Translations under genes and position numbers: made by a program
Notes under the pieces: generated by a model
What the model saw: the letters and a program-made list of their open reading frames with translations, nothing else
Databases searched by the model: none
What the model was told of the DNA's origin: nothing
Assembly: GCA_013398615.1 (NCBI GenBank)
Contig: VZSR01001479.1
Coordinates: 13,661,064 to 13,725,063, forward strand
Source of the DNA: Brachypodius melanocephalos
Taxonomy: Eukaryota > Chordata > Aves > Passeriformes > Pycnonotidae
Direction of reading: 5' to 3'
Length of the DNA stretch: 64,000 nt
In this document: piece after piece, positions 38,135 to 50,374 of the stretch
Layout of the letters: each line of letters opens with the position of its first letter
How positions within the stretch are numbered: the stretch's first letter is position 1

Positions 38135-41100
38135 CGGGTTTTTTGTACTTTGACATAAAAAGTTTCCAAGAGCTGTTTGAATATTAACTTGAAAGGCTGC
38201 TGAAAAGGAGGCTAGCACAGGAAGCTGCAAGGGAGAGCTGCGCAAAAGAAACACAGAATCTAAACAAATGCCCCTTCTGTGGGGAATAATCACCTGCAGA
38301 AGTTTCATCTTTGTGGACTATTTGGGGTTTTAAAATTTTCAAAATGGCCTCCTGAAAATGTGAGATGAAAGACAGATGGAGAATAACTGGATAATGTATC
38401 ATTAACACAAAATAATTTTTCTGGAATGGAGCAATTTAGTCCATTCCCTGCCTTCTTAGGACCTCTCCATTTTAACTTTTTCTGAACTACTCCAGATAAA
38501 CTCCTGTCTAGACAAACATTTTGTTAGTCATCTCTACAATGAAAAGGAGCTTTCCTTTTTAAAGGCTGAATGTATTTCTCTCCTACTGTTCTTAGGCACA
38601 ATCCTCTGCCTGTTTTAGGGATTTACAAATTTTCTATTACTAGTATCTGAACTTCTCAAAAAAACTTACAGCGCACATCTGAAGTAGTGAAATCTCATTT
38701 CCATTTTACAGATGAAGAGGAAAAAGAAGGTAAAATGAGATTCTGTTTTTCCCAGATCTGGAAGTCTACAGAAAATCTGATGCTGCACTAGGCTCCTGGA
38801 CTATTTTTTATCTCTGTCAGCTCAAAAAGGATTTGGAATAGGAATTATCCGAGATTTACAGGAAAAGCAGCCCCTGTTATCCTAAATTTGGGGTTTCCCT
38901 GTGGTACTACCGTCCCTGAGTTCAATCCTTATTCAAGTCACATAAGTGAAAAGTAAGCCCCGTACTGAGTCATTACAGGAACTCAAAGTACACTGAAGCA
39001 GAGCACACCTTTTCATGTGCTGACATTCCCTGTTCTACAACTCCACTTACCTCTGCCCTATGATGTTATTTTTTTTCTTTTTAATGTAATGTGAGAAGCA
39101 ATATAGAATGAGAAAAGCCAGAGAAGAAAAGTTGCAAAGATTTTTCAGAGCCTCAAAGGCAACACGGTATAATAAAATGATACTGAGTACAAGCAAATAT
39201 GCAACATGCACGTGTCTACAGTAATGAGACACCTCAGGATGTAATTCTTCAGTCCAAAGAAAGATAATCTGTTTTCTCTTAACGCATTAAGGAGTGAGAC
39301 ACAATAATCATAATAATTGTTAATGTAGAGTAGAAAAATGGGAAGGGTTACCATGATAGGAAAAACATTTCTTGTGTCAGCATTCAGAGAAATGCTACCG
39401 GGAAGACGGAGTGTTGGGATGCTGATCCACTGCAGACACCACCCACTACTGCCTACGCCTTCACACAAACCCCAGGTGTCCATAAGAGCAGCTGCCCTGT
39501 CTACACAAGAGGTGTGAGCACGGCCAGAACCGTCCCAGGGCACAGACTTCAGCCAGGACAGGTGGATGTCCCGCCAACAGAGGACGTGGAAGACATACCA
39601 AACTGTGGAGAAGTATCTGCATCCTCAGATTCAGCTTGTGCATGGTTAAAATTATCACTTTGGCTTGTCTCAAGATCCAGGGTGGAGATGTCAGCTCCAT
39701 TATGTTTACCTCTTCAGCATCTGACCAAATAAATTTAATACTTAAGTCCACTGTGCCCGACAAACAGCTAATCTTGGAGAATTCCCCAGACAAAACAAGG
39801 GAGAGCTGCCCACTTCAGTCTACCACCTTCTGCGATCCGTGCAATGCTGCATCTGTAAAATACCTCATCCAGATCAGAAAAAACATTTAAAAATTGAGAC
39901 AGCATGAGTGTAAACATATTCCCATAACACATGAAGTAGAGACAAGTGGACAAGTACTTGACTATATGAGTTTCACAGCTCACTGGGTGTCATTCCAAAA
40001 AGCATCTGTCACCGCCACTGGCAATAAATTTTGAAAACAACTGTATTTTGCTTCTCAGTTTAACAGGATTGCACAGCTGCCGACAAACTACCTAAGCCGA
40101 GAGACCCAGAAAATGTGCATCTTACCTCTCCAGATCTTGTCCCTGGTTATATTATCAGTGACAGGAGTGACAAAGTTGCTAGGATGGTGTTAGACAGCAC
40201 ATTCACACACAGATCTTATCAAGTCAGTACTTTCTGCCTGAACTTTTACACAGTTCTGTTAGGAGTCATTTCTTAGTCTTTTTTTTTTTTTTTTTTCCCC
40301 ACACGAAACATGCCTCACTCGAGGTTTGTAAACGTTTACCCATTTCAGTAATTCCAGAAGAGCAAGTACAGGACTAGAAAATATGTTGTGTCTTGCAAGA
40401 AAAACAGAAACCGCTTGCCGCCTCCATGCTGAGATGTAGGTACAGGAGAGATGTTTATAGCAGCTGAAAATCAAAGAGGAGGGGGAGAAGGGTAAAGACA
40501 GAGGCCTCCTATACCGCTGGGAATTTGGCTGCAATAGCATTGGGATTTACTCCTACCTGCTTATTATTCTTACATGTGAGAAATTATTGCACTGAAGCCC
40601 ATATTAATGTATAGCAAGACAGAGCCCCACAACATAAAGAATAAAAATTCTAAAAGAAAAAGGATGGGGAAAGAAACAAGACACAGAGAGGTAAGTTAAT
40701 TAGATTGACTTCAGTGGTCAGAAACAAAAGCCACATTTCTATTCTCCAGCATTCATTCTTCTGAAGCAGGTTGTTCTCCCATACAAGCCTGTTTGAAGGC
40801 TGTCACTGAACTATGTTGAGGAGCTGTCCCTTAGCCAGAGACAAAGGAAAAAAATTAGAATTTAACCATGGACAAAATTACTGATTTAAATTGTTTTAGT
40901 CTGCTACAAAAACAGAATATAAAATTTTTATATTAGTTTAAATAGCACCCGAGTTTACCCTTACCAGTGTACCTGCAAAATAATTGCTGAGAAAAAAATC
41001 AAGATAGGTCACTGTTTTTCATAAGAAAATACTTAATTAAATTTGTACATTTTTATCCTGAAGACCCACTGTCTCCTGCAGAAATGCAGGGAGTGTTGTT

Positions 41101-44100
41101 ATTCCTATCACCTGCTTTGCCTGGACAAGGAGTGGGCAGAGGCAGTAAGCTCAGAGTAGGTTTGTCCAAAAAAGGAGGGACAATCCAGGCAAGGCATCCC
41201 GTGGTCCTATTAAACCATGTGTACCTTTAATTGTCCAAACACCCTGATTTATTTTTGTAGTGCTCAGCTCTGGGGTGTTTTGACTCTCCAAATGCTTGGA
41301 GATCTACTTTGATGCCTGTGAGTGGGACGAAAGAAAGGAATGGCAGAGTCAAAGGCAGCAGGTGATGGCTTGGGTTGATTCCTACTCAACAGCCCACACT
41401 TTCGTGTTGCAAACACTGCTGGGTGACACAGTTAAGGGCTGGGCTGTGGCAGACCCAGGGCTGTGAAACTGCCCACACACTTACACACATCTCTGTTTAA
41501 AAGATTTGTTTTCATTTCTTCTCCTACCCACAGTGCATTCTGGTTTGATGGTGATTTTTGGGCCCAGCTGGGAATTCAAACACCTACTTGAGCATATCTT
41601 CCCAACCACTGTTGTAGTAACATCAGTTTCTACCCTACAAAGTGGAAAAATATAAAACCTGAATCACCTCTCTACGCTATGAGCCAGAGACACATCCCTT
41701 TTTAATACAGAACAGAAAATACACTTGGTTTTGTTCATCACTCTTCTAGGCTGTGAGGTGTTATTGCCCATTTAACATATGTGTATGTTAAGACTAAATC
41801 ATGTATTGGAAATCACAAAGTTTTTTTCTTCCTAGCAGCTGCATAGCAAGTTAACACTTCAGTTTTTCTAAGAGACTGTCTGCATTTATTAGTGGTCTTT
41901 GGCTAAATTGTGACAGAAAAACTAGGTTAAAACAGAATAACCTCTGCAGAAATGAAAACAATGTTTGCAATAATTGCTTAATGATGTTATTTTCTGCTTC
42001 TGTGCTAGGAATTGTAGCTTGGATTATACAAATGCTTTACAGGGGGGTAGTAAATTGTCATTCTCTCTATGGATTTACAATATCAATCTTGGTAATTTGT
42101 TAGTTACAGTGTATGTAATGTGATATTATTGCTCATGTTACACAAGAGGATTACACGGCTTACTAAATAAAGCAGTGGTCTTTCCATTAGGGACCGTACT
42201 TCCTTCCAGACTGATGCCAAGACAAGTGAAATTAGATTGGTGATCTCAGCCCTAGGACCATCTCTGGTGAATGCAGACTGAGATCCCCAAGTTACTAAAT
42301 GCTCAGAGCCAATCACTCATCTCTCTCATCTTGCTCCTAACACCTGGATTCCAGATTGTTACATTTTGCATTCATCAGCTGTTGAAACACATTGATGTGT
42401 GGTTTTCCAGTGCAAGATTTACCTTGTCTCAGATCTGTACCTATTCTCCTGTTAGTTTATTAGAGGCCCATGAAAACTTCTGTTTGGATTGTATAATGTA
42501 TATAGTCTTTTTGACAGGCCTCAATGTTTTGCTGTTTGAAAATCCATCCCTATTTCATCTCTGTCTTTCAAAATAAGAAGATACTGTTATTACCGTGTTG
42601 GGTGTTTGGTGGAAATCAATGAATAAAAAGGAGAAAGAGCTACAAAAATCTGCAGTTTTGTTTGAGTCCAATTTTACTCCTCACAACCCTTCTGCTCCTA
42701 AAGTTCTTTCTGTGATATTCTGCTGCTCAACTAAAAATGCATTTTTTTTTCTTTTTAATTTCACTTCTCACAGATTAAATCCTTTACCTCTGTCCACAAA
42801 GTTTGCCCTTTTTATTATTTGCACTTATCTGTCTATAGTTTTCTTATCTCTCCTCCTTGTGATAAATTGTAATATTGTTTTCTGAGCTCTGGCTAGCATT
42901 TCAATATATTTCAGGTGGAGTGGGTCCTACAACTGAACATAATATCCCACACGTAGCTGATTGAAAGAGAATAGCATCTTAACCACTTATAATAAATATT
43001 TTATGTTTATCTTTATGTTATTATTGTCCTCATTCTAAAACTTTTGAATAAATTTTGTATCGATTAAAAGAGTTGCACTGACAGCTTTAAACCTGCCAGT
43101 CTCTGTTTATCTGCATAAAGGGTAAAGCTCAGCATTGCTCTGCCAGTCTGGACCAGCCCTGACCACAAGGGACTTTATCTGTGGCTGAGAGACTTGCATT
43201 CTGGTGAAGTCAGCCTAGACATGGACCCCTAAGCACTGGTGACTTTTGATCACTCTCAAGCATCTACCAGTCCTTTGCATAGCAAACTCAGTGAGGAAAT
43301 GAATAGTGCACAGAATTTTCAAATATACTTAGGTACTGAAAGACACGGGGCACATTTGGAGCAAGGGCTGACCTTAAGGTCACCCTAAATCACAAACCCA
43401 TCACTTGTTTCTACAGCAAGCCTCTTAGACTGGCTCCCAGCACTAAGACCCTGGTGTGGTCCCTGTGCTGAGGCCAAACCTACCCCTGCTCCTGTATCCT
43501 CTCCTCCCACTGTGGTGTGGTACATCCAAGCACTGGAAGTACATTACCACCAGTCCCACAAAATCCCTCTTCCTGATTTAGGACTTATCCCTTCTTTAGC
43601 TCCTGGAAAGGCAGATCAACAGTCCACTTCCCCTTTCAGCAGCTTTGCTTGCCTCAGACTGCTTGAGGACACTCCTTGGTGAAAACTCTAATAATAAATG
43701 GGGCATAAAACCCTAACAATAGGAATTTTGGATGTGATTTGTGGTATTCAATTGAAAACAAAACTCAGCTCCATTTTAAAGTTCATATATATTTCTGCTC
43801 CATGGCACAACCAAAATAGTAAACAAACAAACAAATAAATAACACAAGGCCCCAGTTATCTTAAGGCTCTACTGAGAGAGGCACAAGAGCACCACTTGTT
43901 GAATAAGTGAGCTTTTTAGATGAGCTCATGTCATCTGAATTATTGGGAATGGAGCTGTGACTGCCTTGTTGTTTTAAGTGGACAATAATGTCTGTTAATC
44001 ACTAACTTCTGGTTACCACTGACCAAGACTACTTGAAAAAATAGCCTGGAGGTCCAAGTATCTGCATTCCATTACCGAGCTCCAAAAGCCACTTAATCAC

Positions 44101-46744
44101 TTCACCATGAACAATCCAGCTGCCTTGCAATGTGGCACAGACAGATCTAAGGAGCAGTTTCAACAGCCTCGGTTTGGCATTGTGCTTTGCAAAAACACAG
44201 GCATGATAATGGGCAAGAGATGGGCAATTTGTGAAGGCTCTCTGCATTTTTTTTTTGTTGCTGCCAAAAAAGAACACGAACTCTCAGTAGCTGAGATGAG
44301 TGGAAGCAATAGCAGCCCATTGGGCAGAGGCAGTGTGTGGCTGGGCTGGGGCTCAGGGTCTGGGCTGGTTCATTTGTGGCTGCTGTCACCAGATCATCCT
44401 TCCATACAGGCCAGGGCACAAAGGACAGAAGCCTGCATCTGAAGGGAGCTGAGGAGCAGCTGGAGATCTGAGATTACAAAACATAATTTTGAGCCAAAGG
44501 AGAGGATGTGGTCCTAGTGTTCTTCCACTTCCCTCCTGTCCCCACCTGGAGATGGTGTCCAGAAAGGGGCAGACCCAACCAAAGGCCAGCACCCGTGGGG
44601 GGCTGCTCTGAGGAGCTCTTGGAGGGAATTCCAGCTGTGCCACACTGAGTCCCACTCAACCCATCGCCCAGCAGCCATGGCTCTTAGACACCTCTGAGTC
44701 TGCTGGTGACCCCCAAATAAAACAAATGTCAGGGAGGGATGGGGGAGGACAGAAACCCACGCCCCAGAGATGTCAGCTGAGGTCTGACAGGAGCAATTTC
44801 CCCCAGTTTATTGCAGACAGAGACCCCACGTGCCTATGTCAGACAGCACGAAGATGAGGAGCAAGGTCATCCTCCTAAAATCAGTTCTGTAAAAGGATTA
44901 TTGCTTTATGCAGAAGAGTTGTGGGAGTGGGAGTGACAGAGCTTGAGGGCTCTGCTCCTTGAGATTTTATAAGGGAGCAATGAGCCAGTGTAACTACTGG
45001 GCTGAAGCTCACAACAGAACTTATAAATTCCTTGTCAGTGCAGTTGACTCCATTCCCAGATTCTTAACTCTAATTCAGTCTTTCCTCTCCATTCACAGGT
45101 ACAAATGCCTCTGGCTTCGTGGAAGTGACTAGAACAGAACTGACTTGCTACTTTTTACCCTAACAAACTGTTGGTAGCCTACAGGTAGAAATCAGAAGCA
45201 TGTCAGTTGAGATTTGGGTAAAGTAAGACTAGTACAGCATTAAGGATGTTTAAGTGCTCAGATCTGCAAATTAGCCTGGTCTTTGTACTTTTCTTGCTTT
45301 ACCCAAAAAATCTAGAGTGAAGCTTGCCATTCTGGGTTATTTCACCATCAATCACATGCACAAGCGAGGCTTTGGGCACACACCTTCCAGGGATTTTTTT
45401 CAAATGGGTTAAAAATATGTACAAAGAATGAGAAAGCAGATACTGATCATTTAGAAATCCTTAATAACAATCAGTGTTAAGAAAGTCAGTTTAAATCAGT
45501 TGATACAGAACAAAAATACGTCAGATTTTTTTTTTTCTGTGGTGTATTGGTGATTAATATCTTCGGAAAGGAAATGTATGTTACAGTCCAGCCAGTATCA
45601 TTTAAATAATGTCATGGTATTATCTTGACAATGAATGTTCAGGAAAGTTTACTTACTGTGAAATTATCTACAACTTTAGGCTTTGCTAATTGCTTTGTGA
45701 AAACTTCTGCACTGTATGTTTGAGTTCCATTTTCAAACAAACTGCAGCTCATATCAAACACAAATAATTACACATGACTTGACATACGTTCTAGGTGGGT
45801 TCTACTGGGATATAAAAAAAGGTGATGTCTCCAAGATGGCAAAAATGCTTCTAACAGAGACTAAAACAGATATGTCCAAAGGGTCTTTTTTTTTGAGCAG
45901 CACAGAAAATCAAGTTGCCAAGGCTAGGCAGGTGGGATGAGAAAATCTTTCCCTCCAACACACTTTCTCCCAAAGGCATCAGGAATCATTTTAGTCCATG
46001 TATCTCAGGAGACTGACACAAAGTCCCTTTGAATCAAGTGGGGGATTTTTATAAATACCAGCAGGCATTTTGGGGGGAGCCATAAGCCTGTGTGAATTAA
46101 ATCAGTGAATCAGAAATGGAAGAAGATGGAGCCAGGCCCAGGCTGGACTTCAGGACACAACGGAGTATGTTCCAATCAAAGGAATTGAGGCCAGAGCCCC
46201 AGCTTCAGCATCTCCTGCACTGTAATCCCTTTGTAGGCTGCTGCAGTTGGATACACCAAAGGATTCAGCTGCTAGGAGTGAAAATAGCAGTTTCCCCATT
46301 CTAAAAAAACAACTACCAGCCAACCCTGTTTCCTAAACCAGGGACTCTGTCAGTTTTTCTGCAGGCTTTGCCATGCTTTATAGATTTAAGTAAAGACAAA
46401 GGTATCTGGAGTCCCAAGAGGGACAATTTTCATGTCACAGGCAGTATCTTATGCTCTATTTCTAGCTAAAACACCCCAAAATACTGATTTCTTACTTATT
46501 TTCCAGAGGGAGCACAAGGAAGCATGCCACAGCAACATAATACTTCATAAAATTAGGCCAATAATAATATTTTTTAAAATTCTGTCAATCATTTGTTCAT
46601 TTCTCCTGCAGGAAAAGACAGAGAATGACATGTCCCTCATGTCAAAGTCCCCAACAGCAATAAAACCAGCATGAAATACAGGGAGTTTTTAAGCGGGGTG
46701 TTTTATCAGCCTTCTTCCCTCTGCCTATTTTCCCAGGAGATTGC
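38135..46744. other. AT-rich non-coding stretch
   Basis: No gene is recognised. Simple tracts include T18 at 40279-40296 and an AAAC/AAAT run at 43821-43841. Moderately GC-richer pieces lie around 39400-39860 and 44280-44800, where short frames open on both strands without similarity to known proteins. Confidence 0.6.
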
Positions 46745-46855
46745 AAAAAAACCCCAAAAAACCAAAAAAAAAAAAAACCAAAAAACAAACCAAAAAACCC
46801 AAAAAACCCCCAAAACAAAAAACCCCACCAAAACAACAACAACAACAAAAACCCC
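46745..46855. repeat. A/C-only low-complexity tract
   Basis: For about 111 bases the plus strand contains only A and C: runs of A separated by blocks of 2-5 C, ending in several AAC units. This looks like expansion and decay of AAAAACC-type units. The translated frames over it are artefacts (Lys/Pro/Thr-rich one way, Phe/Gly-rich the other). Confidence 0.92.
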
Positions 46856-49800
46856 ATAGAATGAGAGGAGCTGAGGAGAAAAAGTCAGATCCCCAAGGTA
46901 TTTCCCATCCCAGTCCTCTGCTCCATGACAGCTCCCACATTACCAGGTGAGGTGGTGTATTCCTCATTGCTCCCCCTCCTGCCTGAAGCACACATCCAAA
47001 CACATCAGAGGAGCTGGTGAGATCCCATCTCCTGTATTTGCCTGGGACAGGCTGGACCAGGAAGCTCAGCACAAGATTGAAGGTTGATGCCACATTCCAC
47101 ATTTGGAGCATGGTGCTGTTCACTTACCCATCCGCTGTGGAGAGGTAACCAATTCCTGGGAGTCTGCAAGCTCCAAAAGGCAAAGGCTCTCCAGAGTCAG
47201 ACAGACTTCATTTCTTGATATCAAGGAGAAACCTGGTGTAATGATGTCACCATGTATAAATGCTAAAATAGGTGAACCTCAAAAGGTAAACTTAGTTCAT
47301 ACTGAACTGGTTGCAAGTGCTCTGAAAAATCTGTGGAACTTCAAGCCTCTCTCAAAAATTATTGCTGAATTTTTGAAGTAGGGTCATTTTCAGAAATATA
47401 AGTCAAACACACTTGATTAGATGGGGGTAGCAATATAAAGTGCATCCTCATTTACATTAAAAAGTAATTGCTTTCCATAACAGAAAAATTAAGGAAGTGA
47501 AATGTGTTTTTTAAAACCACACTTGATTAGCTGAGACAGATCTTTACACGTGCCAATTTTTACATTTTACTCCTGAGATACCCATCTTTACTAGTAACAT
47601 ATTTTATGGGTTTATTAAAAACATCACATTGTCTTATCCTACTTAACTGCAAATAATTCAAACAGAATGTTGGAAGATTTCCTTTGCAGCTTGTAAGAGA
47701 AAAAAAATGTTATCTTTCCAATGCAGTTGTTTTAGAAAAATCCTAAATATTTCAGAAACTATTTCAGTAGTCAAGCGAAATCTAACACACAGTGGAAATA
47801 CAGTTCCTTAATACTTGTGGATCTTCACCTGACATGTTGTTGTACAACAGCTTCCCCTTTTTCAGAGGAGCTCTCTGGAAAAGCTCTGGATCTAGAGTGC
47901 ATTGAATGCCATCTGGCTGCAGAGCCTCCCCACAGAGGCAACTCTCATGCCTACAGAGTAGCAGAGAAGTTCAGTTCCAATCCAAATATTTTCCCTTTCA
48001 GGCAAGGCATGTTAGTTTTTTTACTAACATAAATAAATAAAAAGCAAATACTTCTGTAAAAGAAATCTCACATCATCAGAATTAGACCTGCGTAAATGAT
48101 TGGATCTTTTGGTGTAGTCAAATGAAAATACTAATAGGAATAAAAATAACAATTAATTTTCGGTCTTGCTAAGTTTATTTACTAACCCACTTGTCACATT
48201 TATTTTCAGAAGAGCAAACCACAAAACATCAAAATTTTATTCATTGAAAACCGTGGGTGTTGAGCTGCTCCATCCATGACACAGCCACCACAGCCTGTGC
48301 TATTCTTAATAAAGAATATTGCCTCAGAAGAGGCAATCACCAAACCAGCATCATTTTAAATACTGCTGTTGAAAACACCTTTCAGTCGAACTCTGGAACT
48401 CTGAGATGTGAGTGCTGTGGTTAACTTCAAGTTAACTGATTGGGAAAGAACTTCTAAATCATGCCATTCATGAGAAATAAAAATCTTCTTGAAATGAGTC
48501 CAAGACAAATGTTTTTTATATACAGGCTCAAATCTAGATTTTGAAATCATGCAAGACTGTTAAGTCCAATCAGTTATTCCTTCCTCACAAACTCCATTTT
48601 CAAGCATAATTTCATTCCATTTTATAAATCTTCCAACATTCTGTGACATTTCTCTCTAAATATATGTTTAGGTTATATGAAGACAAGTATGGCATTTATA
48701 GGTCCATTCCAGATTAACTACATGAAATAACTGATGTACAATGAACAAATGCAACCCCAAAGCTGAAGGTCAGACCCCATTAAACATATCACTCTTCATA
48801 CTTACAGGAGCCCTTGTTATCTCGTACAGGATATCAGAATATTTTGCTATCTGGTACTCACAATGTGGGCCAGGGGTTTTGTGTGTGTTTTAGAAGTTAA
48901 TCAGCCTTTTGTGGCAGGACTCTGAAGTAAAGTGTTACCTGGTGTGCCAGGAATGGATGTCCTGCTTTCTTTGAGAGGAGGCTGCCAAGGTGCTGCATTA
49001 CCACCATGTGCCTTTCATAACTGCTCACTATTATCAGCCTCTCAGTTCCATCTCTTGGATCAGCAGCAATTTCTAAAAAGTGTTTATTTTCTTTGCTAGC
49101 CCAGCAAAGGGCTGTCACAGCACATTGGATTACACCAGCAAACAGGCCCACTGGAGCAGCAAGATGCTTGTCCCTCCCCAGCCTTCTGAGCCCTGTGTGG
49201 ACATTGCTGGGGTGCATGGTTGGGTCACTCAGAGAGGAGCGGGAAAGGTGGAATTCAACTTTCCATGCCATGTGCAGGTTTCATCTGCTGCCATGGATGG
49301 TGCCCATCCTGCAGTGGTATTGCCCAAGGGTAAATAAAGTGCTGCTGCACTGCACCAGGCTGCAGCAGACAGCAGGTAGGCTGGAAATACTTTTCCCAGA
49401 GAAGGATGATTTAATTTCTTTGTAAAAAAAAATTGAAATCTTCTTCCCTCCACTTTACAAAACAAAGGGTACAGGAACAGGTCAAAAGGACCCTGCATAC
49501 TGTGTACCAGGATGAGGAAACCTTTCCTGTCACAGCTGCAGAAGAGGCCAGCTGAGAACCCACTTGCAAGTGTCAGCAGAGAGAGTTGGAGTTGGTTTGG
49601 GAGAGCAGGATGCAGTCTGGGATACATCTGCTGAGACCTGGGGCAATCTCTGCAGTGCACTGGCTGCCTGGAGGCTGCTGGGCAGCACCTGCCCCAAGAG
49701 CTGTGCTGGTGTGCTCACCTCCCCTGTATCTGTGCTGGTCATTGTGCCAGAAATTGCTCTTCTCCCACCACCTCTTCACTGCCTGCACCTGGGACAGAGG

Positions 49801-49990
49801 CTGAATCAGCAAAAGCATAGCTCCATTCCCATTGGGAATCTCACCTATCAGCTGCAGGCAAGACAAATGATGATTTTGCACTTGCAGCTAATTGTTCCAC
49901 TGGTTTCTAAGTGAAATCAGAGCCTTAGGTAGGGGCATCTCAAGGCCGTTGCATGGACTGCTCTAAAACTGAGAAAAATCTTAGGGTCGA
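46856..49990. other. Non-coding stretch
   Basis: No gene is recognised. Several frames of 90-145 codons overlap on both strands between about 48900 and 49900, where composition is less AT-rich. None has recognisable domains. Confidence 0.55.
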
Positions 49991-50374
49991 GTGGCCTCAC
50001 CAGCTCCCCTCCACCTAAGAAGTGATTTTAGTGCCACACTCGAAGGTTGTCTCCCCAAGGTCACCCCTCCATCCTTGTCCTTCCCAACAGGCACAGAACA
50101 AATCACTCTGACACGACCTGTGGCACAGAAGACTTCAGCAGGCAAAGAGAAACTTTTGACATTTCCAAGAGCTCCGGCACGCAGCACTTCCAAGGAGGTG
50201 AAGAACTCTTTGTCTCAGTGTTTCAGAGTGTCCCCAGTGCGTGCTCCCCGTGCAGAATCAATTAGCAATAGCCGGTCTCTGGTGGCTCTGCAGAGGCGGG
50301 CTTTCTTCCTCTGCCGAAATGCCGTCAAGGTTTTCTCATCAAAGGATTACGCCTATGACAAGAAAGCAAAGTAA
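49991..50374 (+). other. 127-codon open frame, unknown, probably not a gene
   Basis: This ATG-to-stop frame ends with TAA at 50372-50374. A good 3' splice-site-like string (pyrimidine-rich, ending CCCAACAG) lies at about 50067-50090 inside the frame, so the part after 50090 could be a terminal exon. The translation is basic and Ser/Arg/Ala-rich, with no signal peptide, membrane segment or domain that I know. The last 150 bp are richer in CpG than the surroundings. It may be a conserved non-coding element or chance. I cannot assign a function. Confidence 0.15.

Noticed and set aside
46725..47123. 132-codon minus-strand frame with a Phe/Gly/Trp-rich stretch
   Set aside because: The odd composition is simply the A/C-only tract read on the opposite strand.
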